Source: Massilia sp. ST3
Lineage (GTDB): Bacteria; Pseudomonadota; Gammaproteobacteria; Burkholderiales; Burkholderiaceae_D
Assembly: GCF_018119405.1 (NCBI RefSeq)
Contig: NZ_JAGPWC010000008.1
Coordinates: 34,891-98,890 of the forward strand
Direction of reading: 5' to 3'
Length of the DNA: 64,000 bases
The translations under genes were made by a program, and so were the position numbers. Each line of letters opens with the position of its first letter. Positions within the stretch are counted from its first letter, which is position 1. Shown here one piece after another: positions 26,565-34,749 of this stretch. The notes beneath the pieces are model-generated. The model was not told the origin of the DNA and made no database searches. It saw only the letters and a list, made by a program, of their open reading frames with translations.

Positions 26565-26580
26565 TTGGAAACGTTGCCAA
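26565..26580. promoter_or_regulatory. LacI-type operator site 2
   Basis: TTGGAAACGTTGCCAA, identical to site 1 and site 4. It is palindromic except for one position. It lies about 150 bp upstream of the receptor start and 30 bp from site 3, roughly three DNA turns on the same face. Confidence 0.75.
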
Positions 26581-26594
26581 TTTAGGACAGAGGA

Positions 26595-26610
26595 TTGGAA
26601 ACGTTGCCAA
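26595..26610. promoter_or_regulatory. LacI-type operator site 3
   Basis: A third exact copy of TTGGAAACGTTGCCAA, 69 bp past the stop codon of the second GH30 gene. With site 2 it could hold a repressor tetramer or allow looping to site 1 at the promoter. Confidence 0.75.
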
Positions 26611-26679
26611 ACATGCGGTCACATTATGGTCTTGCTGTAAATGCATTGTCAATCCAATTGTGAATACGCCGCCCCGTCC

Positions 26680-28107
26680 TTATCGCTTGCCGTTCCAGCT
26701 GAAGGTGGCGACACTGTTGGCCGGCAGCATATAGCGGAAGCCCTGCTTGCCCACGCGGACCGAGAAGTCGCGCGCCTCCTTGCCGCCGTTGGTGACGATC
26801 AGCGCCATCGACCCGTCGCGGTTGCGGAAGGCGACGTTGGCCAACTCCCCCGCCGCCTCGCTCGAAGCAACGCGGTGCGCGCCCGGCTTGACGAAGCGGC
26901 TGGCGTGGGCCAGTGCGTAGTACTCGACGTTGCGCGTCACCTCACCGGTGCGCGAATCGATGGTCACCACGCCGCGGCAGTCGTTGCAGCCGCCCAGGTG
27001 CGGGCCGTCCTTCTCGTCCAGGGCCAGGTTCCACAGCAGCACGCCGCGCGCCCAGCCGCGCGTCGTGTCGATCACCAGGGTGCGGGTAAAGAACATCAGG
27101 TTCTTCGCCCAGTCCGGCGACCAGCGGCCGCCCGAACACTCGGTGAACCAGGTGTCCTTGTCCGGGAACTTCGCATGCACCTGGGCCTGTACGGCCACGT
27201 TGCCCGCGTAGCAGTGCCAGGCCACGCCGCTCACGTACTTCGCCGCCGCCGCGTCGCCCAGCACGGCGCTGGGCGAATCCGGCTCGTCCCAGTTATGGTC
27301 CCAGTCGAACACCGTGGTCCCGGGGTGCTCGCGCGCCAGCAGCGGGCCCAGGTGCCCCCCGATGAAGGCCGCGCGGCTGGGCGGATCGACACGCATGCCG
27401 GGGTAGTTGTCCGGTTCGAAGTGCGGCTCGTTCTGCAGGGTCAGTGCGAAGATGGGCACGCCCTCCGCCTGCATCGCCTTGAGGTAGCGGCCCAGGTAGC
27501 GGGCGAAGGCGCCGTAGGCTTGGGGCTTCAGCGCCCCCTTGACCAGGCTGTCGCTGGTCTTCATCCAGCCAGGCGCGCTCCAGGGCGAGGCCATCACCTT
27601 CAGTTGCGGATTGATCGCCAGCGCCCGCTGCACGGTCGGCAGCACGGTGGCGCGCTGGGGATCGATCGAGAAACGCTTGAGTTCCGGATCCTGCTCGCCC
27701 GGAGGCATGTCGTCGAAGCTGTAGTGGCTCTGCGAAAAGTCCGATGCGCCGATGGTCAGGCGCGTCAACGACAGGCCGAGGCCAGGATCGCGCCCGAACA
27801 GCTCGCGCAGCAGGGCTTCGCGCTGCGCCGGGTTCATGCGCTGCTGGATCAGCCAGGCCGAGGCGTCCGTGATCGAGGCGCCGAAACCCTGGATCTCCTG
27901 GTAGCGCCTGGATGGGTCGATCTCGATCACGGTCCCGGCGGCGCTCACCTTGCCAAGGCGTGCATCCGCGTCCCGCGCCAGCAGCTTGCTTTGGTCCCCG
28001 GTGGTGACCCAGGCCTGGACCGCACCCTCGGCCGCGGCGTGGGAAAGCCAGCCGCCCAGCAGCGTCGCCAGCACGGCGCGGCGCAGTACTGCCCTTGTGG
28101 TTTGCAT
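26680..28107 (-). CDS. GH30 glycosidase (second paralogue)
   Basis: A 475-residue exported GH30 enzyme. The signal peptide is MQTTRAVLRRAVLATLLGGWLSHAAA. Catalytic residues are the acid/base Glu227 in LTLQNEPHF and the nucleophile Glu323 in TWFTECSGG. Substrate-cleft motifs GFGASITDA (74-82), ASPWSAPGWMK (173-183) and AWHCYAG (297-303) are intact. The C-terminal beta-domain ends FRYMLPANSVATFSWNGKR. It resembles beta-1,6-glucanase or glucosylceramidase subfamilies and differs clearly from the other GH30, suggesting different or sequential cuts on the same substrate. It is a separate unit upstream of the receptor operon on the same strand, with AAGGAGAC as ribosome-binding site and its own operator (site 4). 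Confidence 0.9.
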   Translation of the reverse strand: MQTTRAVLRRAVLATLLGGWLSHAAAEGAVQAWVTTGDQSKLLARDADARLGKVSAAGTVIEIDPSRRYQEIQGFGASITDASAWLIQQRMNPAQREALLRELFGRDPGLGLSLTRLTIGASDFSQSHYSFDDMPPGEQDPELKRFSIDPQRATVLPTVQRALAINPQLKVMASPWSAPGWMKTSDSLVKGALKPQAYGAFARYLGRYLKAMQAEGVPIFALTLQNEPHFEPDNYPGMRVDPPSRAAFIGGHLGPLLAREHPGTTVFDWDHNWDEPDSPSAVLGDAAAAKYVSGVAWHCYAGNVAVQAQVHAKFPDKDTWFTECSGGRWSPDWAKNLMFFTRTLVIDTTRGWARGVLLWNLALDEKDGPHLGGCNDCRGVVTIDSRTGEVTRNVEYYALAHASRFVKPGAHRVASSEAAGELANVAFRNRDGSMALIVTNGGKEARDFSVRVGKQGFRYMLPANSVATFSWNGKR

Positions 28108-28140
28108 CGTCGGTGTCTCCTTTTGGTGGGATGAATGAAG

Positions 28141-28165
28141 TTGGAAACGTTGCCAATTCAATATA
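28141..28165 (-). promoter_or_regulatory. LacI-type operator site 4 with adjoining -10 box (second GH30 gene)
   Basis: TTGGAAACGTTGCCAA (28141-28156) begins 34 bp before the start codon, nearly the same spacing as site 1 at the receptor (33 bp). Directly upstream on the minus strand is TATATT (28160-28165), a plausible -10 box, so a bound repressor would sit on the transcription start. I do not see a good -35 box. Confidence 0.65.
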
Positions 28166-28500
28166 CCATGCTCCCTGGCACGAAAACACGGCATGACCGA
28201 AAAAGCTTCCTTTCCCCTCCCGCACACCAATCGGCTACAACGGTTATCATTTACGAATGATTGATTAGGTTGAAAGCTGACTGCGGACATGAGCACATCC
28301 GGGCAGATTGACCTGCTACCCCTTCCCTGCGCCTCCGGCCGGCCACAAGCCCCTTGCCACGAGCGCGCTCGCCACTGCCTTCCTGCTACCGTGTGCAGGA
28401 CGCCGCAGGGGATGACATCCGGCTCCGCCGGCCCGGCGGCGCGGCGCTTCTTGCGCCCTGCGCGGCGGGCGACCATTTAACTCTTTACTGCACACACGAA
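28166..28500. other. Region upstream of zwf, no gene seen
   Basis: Beyond operator site 4, about 335 bp separate the GH30 gene from the divergent zwf gene. The zwf promoter should lie here, but I cannot define its boxes. The frames that stay open through this stretch and join zwf are GC-rich read-through without a ribosome-binding site. I do not see another copy of the operator. Confidence 0.4.
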
Positions 28501-29967
28501 ATGAATCCCTCGACTGAGATTGAAAACGGCCTCCCCCTCGACATGGTGATCTTCGGCGGCATGGGCGACCTGGCGATGCGCAAGCTGCTGCCCGCGCTCT
28601 ACATGGCCTACCTTCATGGCAACCTGCCGGCCACGACCCGCATCCTGTCCACCGGCCGCCAGGACTTCGACCGCGAGACCTACCTCGCCCACGTCGGGGA
28701 GCATTCGCGTTCCTTCATCAGCGAGAACAATTTCAACGAGAAGACCTGGGACGGCTTCCTCAAGCTGCTCGAGTACGTGCGCCTGGACGTGCAGGCGGCG
28801 CCGGACTTCGGCGTCCTGGCCCAGGCCTCGCGCGCCGGCGCCCAGCGCGTGTTCTACCTGTCGACCGCGCCCTCGCTGTTCACCACCATCTGCGACAAGC
28901 TCGCCGCCGCCGGCCTGGTCGACGGGCAGTCGCGCGTGGTGCTGGAAAAGCCGCTCGGCCACGACCTGCCCTCGGCGATCGAGATCAACGAAGCGGTCGG
29001 CAAGCACTTCGCCGAATCGCAGATCTATCGCATCGATCACTACCTGGGCAAGGAGACCGTGCAGAACCTGATGGTGCTGCGCTTCGGGAACTCGATCCTG
29101 GAACCGCTGTGGCGCGCACCGAACATCTCGAGCGTGCAGATCACGGTGGCCGAGGAAATCGGCGTGGGCAGCCGCGCTGGCTTCTACGACGGCACCGGCG
29201 CCATGCGCGACATGCTGCAGAATCACCTGTTGCAGCTGCTGTGCATCGTGGCCATGGAGCCGCCCACCTCGCTCAACGCCGACGCGGTGCGCGACGAAAA
29301 GCTGAAGGTGCTGCGCTCGCTGCGCCGCCTGACCCTGGCCGACATCGCCCGCGACACCGTGCGCGGCCAGTACAGCCACGGCGTCAGCGGCAACCAGGAG
29401 GTGCCTGGCTACCACGAAGAAAAGAACGTCCCGGCGGACAGCAAGACCGAGACCTTCGTCGCCCTGCGCGCCCACATCGACACCTGGCGCTGGTCCAAGG
29501 TGCCCTTCTACCTGCGCACCGGCAAGCGCATGCAGCGCCGCTCGTCCAAGATCGTGGTCGAGTTCGCCAACCCGCCCTTCCCGCTATTCCCGGACGCGCC
29601 GGGCGGCGTCGCCAACCGCCTCGTCATCGAGCTCCAGCCAGAGGAAGCGATCAAGCTGCAGATCATGGCCAAGCAGCCGGGCAGCGGCATGCAGATGCAG
29701 CAGGTCACGCTCAACCTCGACCTGCAGTCGGCCTTCCAGCAGCGCCGCGCCGAAGCCTACGAGCGCCTCCTGATCGACGTGGTGCGCGGCCGCCTGACCC
29801 ACTTCATGCGCCGCGACGAGCTGGAAGCCGCCTGGTCCTGGGCCGATCCGATCATCGAAGGCTGGGGCACCCTGGGCGAGAAGCCGCATCCGTACGCGGC
29901 CGGTTCCTGGGGGCCGGCGGAATCCTTCGCGCTGCTGGCGCGCGACGGCTTCGCCTGGGTGGAATAA
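28501..29967 (+). CDS. zwf: Glucose-6-phosphate 1-dehydrogenase
   Basis: A 488-residue enzyme that oxidises glucose 6-phosphate to 6-phosphogluconolactone with NADP, feeding the pentose-phosphate and Entner-Doudoroff routes. The nucleotide-binding loop reads IFGGMGDLAMRKLLPAL, a variant of the usual GASGDLAxRK. The active-site signature RIDHYLGKE (near residue 178) and the EKPLGHD segment are intact. The length matches the family. The ATG at 28501 opens directly before the Rossmann fold. Its position beside the beta-glucan locus is consistent with use of released glucose. The gene ends with TAA immediately against the stop codon of the convergent kinase gene. Confidence 0.93.
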   Translation: MNPSTEIENGLPLDMVIFGGMGDLAMRKLLPALYMAYLHGNLPATTRILSTGRQDFDRETYLAHVGEHSRSFISENNFNEKTWDGFLKLLEYVRLDVQAAPDFGVLAQASRAGAQRVFYLSTAPSLFTTICDKLAAAGLVDGQSRVVLEKPLGHDLPSAIEINEAVGKHFAESQIYRIDHYLGKETVQNLMVLRFGNSILEPLWRAPNISSVQITVAEEIGVGSRAGFYDGTGAMRDMLQNHLLQLLCIVAMEPPTSLNADAVRDEKLKVLRSLRRLTLADIARDTVRGQYSHGVSGNQEVPGYHEEKNVPADSKTETFVALRAHIDTWRWSKVPFYLRTGKRMQRRSSKIVVEFANPPFPLFPDAPGGVANRLVIELQPEEAIKLQIMAKQPGSGMQMQQVTLNLDLQSAFQQRRAEAYERLLIDVVRGRLTHFMRRDELEAAWSWADPIIEGWGTLGEKPHPYAAGSWGPAESFALLARDGFAWVE

Positions 29968-31197
29968 CTAGAAGCTAATGACGAAACGCGCGCCCTTGCC
30001 GACCGGCCGGGCGTAGCGCACGGTGCCGCCGTTGGCGTGCACCAGGTGGCGGACCATCGCCAGGCCGATGCCGCCGCCCTGCTTCTTGGTGGTGAAGAAG
30101 GGCGTGAAGATGTGGGCGGCCACGTCTCCGGGCACACCCGGCCCGTCATCCGCCACCTCGATCCGCAAGCGCGCGCCGCGCACCAGGCGCGCGCTCACCC
30201 GCGCGCCCGCCTTGTCGATACCGGCGGTCGCCTCGAAGGCGTTCTTCAGCAGGTTGATCAAGGCCTGCTCCAGCTGGCCGGGGTCGGCCACCAGCTCCAT
30301 CGAGCCCGGCTCCACCGAAAACACCACCTCGCCGCCGCGCGCCCGCCACAGCGGATTCACCAGGGCCGCCACCCGCTCGAACATCTCCGCGATGCGGATG
30401 CGCTCGGGATGCGCCTCCGGCACGTTGGACAGGCTGCGGTAGCTCGCCACGAAAGCCACCAGGCTGTCGGCGCGGCGCCGGATCGCATCCAGGGCCGTGC
30501 CCAGGTCGGCGCTGGTGTCCGGGTCGAGTCCTTCGGCTTCGCGCACCAGCTCATAGGCGGTGTGCGAGAGCGAGGCCACCGGCGTCAGCGAATTCATGAT
30601 CTCGTGGGTCAGCACGTGGACCAGCTGGCGCCAGGCGTTCAGCGCTTCGGCTTCCAGCTCGCTTTCCACCGGCATCAGGGCCGCCAGGCGCTGCGGCTTG
30701 CCCTGCAGGGCCACCGAGGCCAGCGCGACCAGGGCGCGCTCGCCGCCGCGCTCGGTCTCGAACTGCAGGGTGGCGCGCCTTTCGGTGGGCTGGGCCGCCA
30801 GCTCCGCATACAGCCCGGCCGGATCGGTGGCGCGCCCCGGCGCCACCAGCTTGCGCGCCATCGCATTCAGCGGCGCCACGGCGCCCGCACCCGCCGCTCC
30901 CTCGATGCGGAACAGCGCGATAGGCGCGAACTCCAGGCGCGCTTCTAGCGCCAGGGCGTTGTCGACCAGGCTTTGCTGCTCGATGTTCAGGGCGCCGTAG
31001 CCGGTGACCGTGTCGGCCACGCGCGGAGCTTCGAGGCGGCGCAAACAGCCCCACAGCAGCATCAGGCAGGGCAGCACGCCGAGCAGGCACAGGACCGCGA
31101 GGCGCGCCGAATCGCGCAAGACACCGGCGCTCCAGGTCAGCAGGCCCACGCCGGCGACCGCAAGCAGGACGCCCGCCCGCAGGCGCCTAGATGCCAT
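29968..31197 (-). CDS. NtrY-like membrane histidine kinase (partner of the sigma-54 regulator)
   Basis: A 409-residue kinase. Two transmembrane helices lie in the first 55 residues with almost no periplasmic loop. A PAS-like linker region (about 75-190) is followed by HisKA (VLTHEIMNSLTPVASL, phospho-His) and HATPase_c (LINLLKNAFEATAG, VADDGPGVPG, and TTKKQGGGIGLAMVRHLV). With so little outside the membrane it may sense membrane stress or an inserted compound. Its start overlaps the end of the response-regulator gene by 11 bp, so the two are made together. The nearby efflux operon is the likely output. Confidence 0.88.
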   Translation of the reverse strand: MASRRLRAGVLLAVAGVGLLTWSAGVLRDSARLAVLCLLGVLPCLMLLWGCLRRLEAPRVADTVTGYGALNIEQQSLVDNALALEARLEFAPIALFRIEGAAGAGAVAPLNAMARKLVAPGRATDPAGLYAELAAQPTERRATLQFETERGGERALVALASVALQGKPQRLAALMPVESELEAEALNAWRQLVHVLTHEIMNSLTPVASLSHTAYELVREAEGLDPDTSADLGTALDAIRRRADSLVAFVASYRSLSNVPEAHPERIRIAEMFERVAALVNPLWRARGGEVVFSVEPGSMELVADPGQLEQALINLLKNAFEATAGIDKAGARVSARLVRGARLRIEVADDGPGVPGDVAAHIFTPFFTTKKQGGGIGLAMVRHLVHANGGTVRYARPVGKGARFVISF

Positions 31198-32527
31198 GCT
31201 TGCCCAGCTTGCGGTAGAGCGCCGCCCGGCTCAGGCCCAGCATGCGCGCCGCCAGGCTGATGTTGCCGTTGGCCTTGTCCAGGGCCGCGGCGATGGTGTC
31301 GCGCTCCAGGGCGCCCAGCTTGAAGCTGTCGTCCGGCGCCGGCTCCGTGGCGGCAAGGGCAATCGGAGCAGGTACGGCCAGGCCGAAGTCCTCGAAACGG
31401 TATTCCGGCTGGCCGGCCAGGATCACGGCGCGCTCGCAGGCATGGCGCAAGGCGCGCACATTGCCGGGCCAGGACCAGGCGCACAGGCGCTCCATCGCAT
31501 TCGGCGCCAGCTCGCGCACCGGGCGCTGGTACTGGGTCTCGTACAGCGACAGGTAGTGATGCAGCAGGCCGGGAATGTCGTCGCGCCGCTCGCGCAGCGG
31601 CGGCACGCGGATCACGATGGTGTTCAGGCGGAACAGCAGGTCGGGCCGGAACACCGCCGGGTCGAACAGGCGCGCCTCGTCCAGGTTGGTGGCGCTGACG
31701 ATGCGCACGTCGATCGCCTCGGCGCGGTCGGCGCCGACTGGGGTCACTTCGCGCCGCTCGAGGGCCGTCAGGAGCTTGGCCTGGGCCGGCAAGGGCATGT
31801 TGCCGATCTCGTCGAGGAACAGGCTGCCGCCGCGCGCAGCCTGGAAGCGTCCGGCGCGGTCGGCCTTGGCGTCGGTGAAGGAACCGCGCCTGTGACCGAA
31901 CAACTCGCTCTCGAAGGTCGATTCCGGCAGCGCGCCCATGTCCACCGCCAGGAAGGTGGCGCCGGCGCGGCGCGAGGCCTGGTGGATGGCGCGCGCGACC
32001 AGTTCCTTGCCGACGCCGTTCTCGCCCAGCACCATCACGTTGGCCTCGGTCGGCGCGACGCTGGCGATCATGGCCTTCACCTCGCGCATGGCGGCCGAGT
32101 CGCCCATCAGGCTGGAGGCGCCGGGCGCGCTGCTCGCCGCGCGCCGCGCCAGGGCGCCGTCGACGGCGGCCACCAGGCGCGCGTTGTCCCAGGGCTTGGT
32201 AATGAAGTCGCTGGCGCCGCGCTTCAGGGCTTCCACCGCCAGCGGCACGTCCGCGTAGGCGGTCAGGGCGATCACGGCGGGAGGGCGCGGCAGCGCACGC
32301 AGGCGATCCAGCACGCTCAGGCCCTCGGCGCCGTCGATGCGGCCCGGGGTGAAGTTCAGGTCGAGCAGCACCACGTCCGGCGTGCGCGTCCCCAGCAGCG
32401 CCTCCAGCCCGGCCGGGTCGTCCAGGGTCTCGACCGCGCCGTGGCGGCGGCGCAGCAGCATCTGCGCCGCGCAGGCGACGTCGTGGTCGTCGTCGAGGAT
32501 CAGGATGTGGGCGGTGGAATCGGCCAT
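31187..32527 (-). CDS. NtrC-family sigma-54 activator response regulator
   Basis: A 446-residue bacterial enhancer-binding protein. The receiver (1-125, phospho-Asp in VVLLDLNF) is followed by an AAA+ domain with Walker A GENGVGKE, Walker B GGSLFLDEIG, and arginine-finger region FRPDLLFRLN. The C-terminal Fis-type helix-turn-helix is NISLAARMLGLSRAALYRKL. The sigma-54-contacting loop reads GSFTDA instead of the canonical GAFTGA, a substitution seen in some members. It should bind the TGTCCGGA palindrome in the divergent region and activate the sigma-54 promoter of the efflux operon. No strong ribosome-binding site is visible before the ATG at 32527. Confidence 0.92.
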   Translation of the reverse strand: MADSTAHILILDDDHDVACAAQMLLRRRHGAVETLDDPAGLEALLGTRTPDVVLLDLNFTPGRIDGAEGLSVLDRLRALPRPPAVIALTAYADVPLAVEALKRGASDFITKPWDNARLVAAVDGALARRAASSAPGASSLMGDSAAMREVKAMIASVAPTEANVMVLGENGVGKELVARAIHQASRRAGATFLAVDMGALPESTFESELFGHRRGSFTDAKADRAGRFQAARGGSLFLDEIGNMPLPAQAKLLTALERREVTPVGADRAEAIDVRIVSATNLDEARLFDPAVFRPDLLFRLNTIVIRVPPLRERRDDIPGLLHHYLSLYETQYQRPVRELAPNAMERLCAWSWPGNVRALRHACERAVILAGQPEYRFEDFGLAVPAPIALAATEPAPDDSFKLGALERDTIAAALDKANGNISLAARMLGLSRAALYRKLGKHGI

Positions 32528-32582
32528 CTGGCTGAGAGTGCGGGAACGGGATTGCCATTCTAGCAGCGCCCCGGCGCGCCGG

Positions 32583-32640
32583 GGACAGGCGGCGGACGCC
32601 TGTCCGGAAGCGCACACCTCCACCTGTCCGGATCCGGACA
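32583..32640 (+). promoter_or_regulatory. Upstream activator sites for the sigma-54 promoter
   Basis: A perfect 16-bp palindrome TGTCCGGATCCGGACA lies at 32625-32640, with another half-site TGTCCGGA at 32601-32608. An inverted repeat GGACAGGCG / CGCCTGTCC (32583-32591 and 32597-32605) overlaps the latter. Enhancer sites of NtrC-family activators are palindromes 50-200 bp upstream of the promoter, and this one is 52 bp from the -24 box. Confidence 0.7.
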
Positions 32641-32691
32641 CTTTAGCTGTGCCCAGTACGGGAAAACGCGAAAACATGGCCGAAAAGGCAC

Positions 32692-32707
32692 TGGCACGGA
32701 GCTTGCA
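32692..32707 (+). promoter_or_regulatory. Sigma-54 (RpoN) promoter of the efflux operon
   Basis: TGGCACGGAGCTTGCA matches the -24/-12 consensus TGGCACG-N4-TTGCA at every defined position. Transcription would start near 32718, about 20 bp before the HlyD start codon. The sigma-54 activator gene is divergent and adjacent. Confidence 0.9.
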
Positions 32708-32738
32708 GATACAAAGGCATTTCGTTTCGAGAGCCAGC

Positions 32739-34022
32739 ATGGACCGCATTCCCCCACACGCAGTCACCGGCGCCGCCATGGACACCGTCGTGCCCAGGCG
32801 CCGCGGCCGACTGGCCCTGCGCATCGGCCTCATGGCCGCAGCACTCGCCGTGCTTGCCTGGGCCGCCTGGCAGCTGATGCCGCACGGACTGCAGGTGGCG
32901 CGCCAGGACCTGCGCATCGCCCGCGCCGTCAGTGGCGTCTACCGCGACGACATCGTCGTGCGCGCCACCGCCGAGCCGCTCAACTCCATCATCCTCGACT
33001 CGGTCGAGTCGGGGCGGGTCGAGGAAGTCTTCGTCCAGGACGGCCACCCGGTGAAGAAGGGCCAGTTGCTGTTCCGCCTGTCCAATCCGCAGCGCAACCT
33101 GGAACTGCTGGAGCGCCAGGCCGAGCATGCGCAACAGATCTCCAACCTGGCCACCTTGCGCGTAGCCCACGAGGCCGGGCGCACCGACCACCAGCGCCGC
33201 ATCGCCGACCTCGAGTTCGCGCTGGATCAGGCCCGCAAGCAGTACGCCCGCAACAGCCGCCTGGCCGCCCAGGGTTTCATCTCCTCGGTCGCGCTGGAGG
33301 AGTCGAGCGACAAGCTGGCCCAGCAGCAGCGCGCCCTTCAGGTCGAACGCGACAGCATCGCCACCGAGGAGCGCGTCCGCCAGCAAGGGCTGCAGCAGAT
33401 GGAGACCGCGATCCGCGGCCTGCAGTCTGGCCTGCAGCTGGTGGACGCCACGGTCGACGCGCTGGCCGTGCGCGCGCCCAGCGACGGCGTGCTGACCGAC
33501 TTCCGCCTGCAGGTGGGCGAGACCGTGCGCCCCGACCAGCACATCGGCCGCATCGACGATCCCAAGCGCTTCAAGCTCACCGTGCTGATCGACGAGTTCT
33601 ACCTGAGCCGGGTGTCGGCCGGGCTCCAGGGCAGCGTCAGCCAGGGAGAAACCTCCTATCCGATCAAGGTGCGCACCGTCTTCCCGCAGATCCGCGAAGG
33701 CCGCTTCACCGCCGAACTGGTGTTCACCGGCGCCCAGCCGGAGGTGATCAGCCCGGGCCAGAGCCTGGACGCGCGCCTGACCCTGGGCCAGCCCGCCCCG
33801 GCCCTGATGCTGCCGACCGGCGCCTGGCTGGGCGACAGCGGCGGCGCCTGGGCCTTCGTGCTCGCCCCTGGCGGCGGCGAGGCCAGGCGCCAGCCGCTGC
33901 GCCTGGGCCGCCGCAACAACAGCCAGGTCGAGGTGCTGTCCGGCCTGAAGGCAGGCGACCAGGTCATCACCTCGAGCTATGCGGCCTTCGGCAAGGCCGA
34001 GCTGCTGGAATTGAATCCCTAA
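32739..34022 (+). CDS. HlyD/MFP-family periplasmic adaptor of an ABC efflux system
   Basis: A 427-residue membrane-fusion protein. It has one N-terminal membrane anchor (about 25-48), then a lipoyl-like half-motif (VEEVFVQDGHPVKKGQLLFRL), a long alpha-helical hairpin (about 115-235), the second lipoyl half (LAVRAPSDGVLTDFRLQVGE) and a beta-barrel (IDEFYLSRVSAGLQG). It would link the ABC permease to an outer-membrane channel, which is not encoded here. It is the first gene of a three-gene operon driven by the sigma-54 promoter. The ATG at 32739 was chosen because it lies just downstream of the predicted transcription start; longer frames extend through the promoter. Confidence 0.88.
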   Translation: MDRIPPHAVTGAAMDTVVPRRRGRLALRIGLMAAALAVLAWAAWQLMPHGLQVARQDLRIARAVSGVYRDDIVVRATAEPLNSIILDSVESGRVEEVFVQDGHPVKKGQLLFRLSNPQRNLELLERQAEHAQQISNLATLRVAHEAGRTDHQRRIADLEFALDQARKQYARNSRLAAQGFISSVALEESSDKLAQQQRALQVERDSIATEERVRQQGLQQMETAIRGLQSGLQLVDATVDALAVRAPSDGVLTDFRLQVGETVRPDQHIGRIDDPKRFKLTVLIDEFYLSRVSAGLQGSVSQGETSYPIKVRTVFPQIREGRFTAELVFTGAQPEVISPGQSLDARLTLGQPAPALMLPTGAWLGDSGGAWAFVLAPGGGEARRQPLRLGRRNNSQVEVLSGLKAGDQVITSSYAAFGKAELLELNP

Positions 34023-34058
34023 ACAACATCGCCAACCCAAGAAGACAAAGGAAGCACC

Positions 34059-34739
34059 ATGCTCAAACTTTCAGGCGTCAGCAAGATCCACGTCGCGGGC
34101 GAGGTCCAGACCACCGCCCTGGACCGCATCGACCTCGACATCGCCGCCGGCGAATACGTCGCCATCACCGGCCCTTCGGGCTGCGGCAAGTCCACCCTGC
34201 TGAGCGTGCTCGGCCTGCTCGACGTGCCGACCGAGGGCGCCTACTGGTTCGAGGGCCAGAACGTGGCCGGCTGGAGCGAGTCGAAACTCAATGAATTGCG
34301 GCGTGGCCGCGTGGGCTTCATCTTCCAGAGCTTTAACCTGATCGAGGAGCTGAGCGTCTTCGAGAACGTCGAGCTGGCCCTGGAGTACACCGGCACCCCG
34401 GCCGCCGAACGGCGCCAGCGCGTGAGCGCAATGCTGGAGCGCCTGGGCGTGGCCCACCGCGCGGCGCACCGGCCGTCGCAGCTCTCGGGCGGCCAGCAGC
34501 AGCGGGTGGCGATCGCGCGCGCCCTGGTGGCGCGGCCGGCCATGCTGCTGGCTGACGAGCCGACCGGCAACCTGGATACCGCCCACGGCGACGAAGTGAT
34601 GCGCCTGCTGCGGTCCATCAACGCCGAGGGCACGACCGTGGTCATGGTCACCCACTCACCGGCGCACGCGGCCCAGGCCTCGCGCACCCTGCACCTGCTC
34701 GACGGCCGCGTGGTGGTCGACGCGCTGCAGGCCGCCTGA
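34059..34739 (+). CDS. ABC transporter ATP-binding protein (MacB/LolD type)
   Basis: A 226-residue ATPase. Walker A is GPSGCGKST, the signature is LSGGQQQR, Walker B is MLLADEPTGNLD, and the switch histidine is in VMVTHSP. The Q-loop region is FIFQSFNL. This is the type that powers FtsX-like mechanotransmission permeases rather than import systems. It sits 36 bp after the adaptor and 10 bp before the permease, in one operon. The ribosome-binding site is GGAAG. Confidence 0.92.
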   Translation: MLKLSGVSKIHVAGEVQTTALDRIDLDIAAGEYVAITGPSGCGKSTLLSVLGLLDVPTEGAYWFEGQNVAGWSESKLNELRRGRVGFIFQSFNLIEELSVFENVELALEYTGTPAAERRQRVSAMLERLGVAHRAAHRPSQLSGGQQQRVAIARALVARPAMLLADEPTGNLDTAHGDEVMRLLRSINAEGTTVVMVTHSPAHAAQASRTLHLLDGRVVVDALQAA

Positions 34740-34749
34740 GGAGAGCCGC

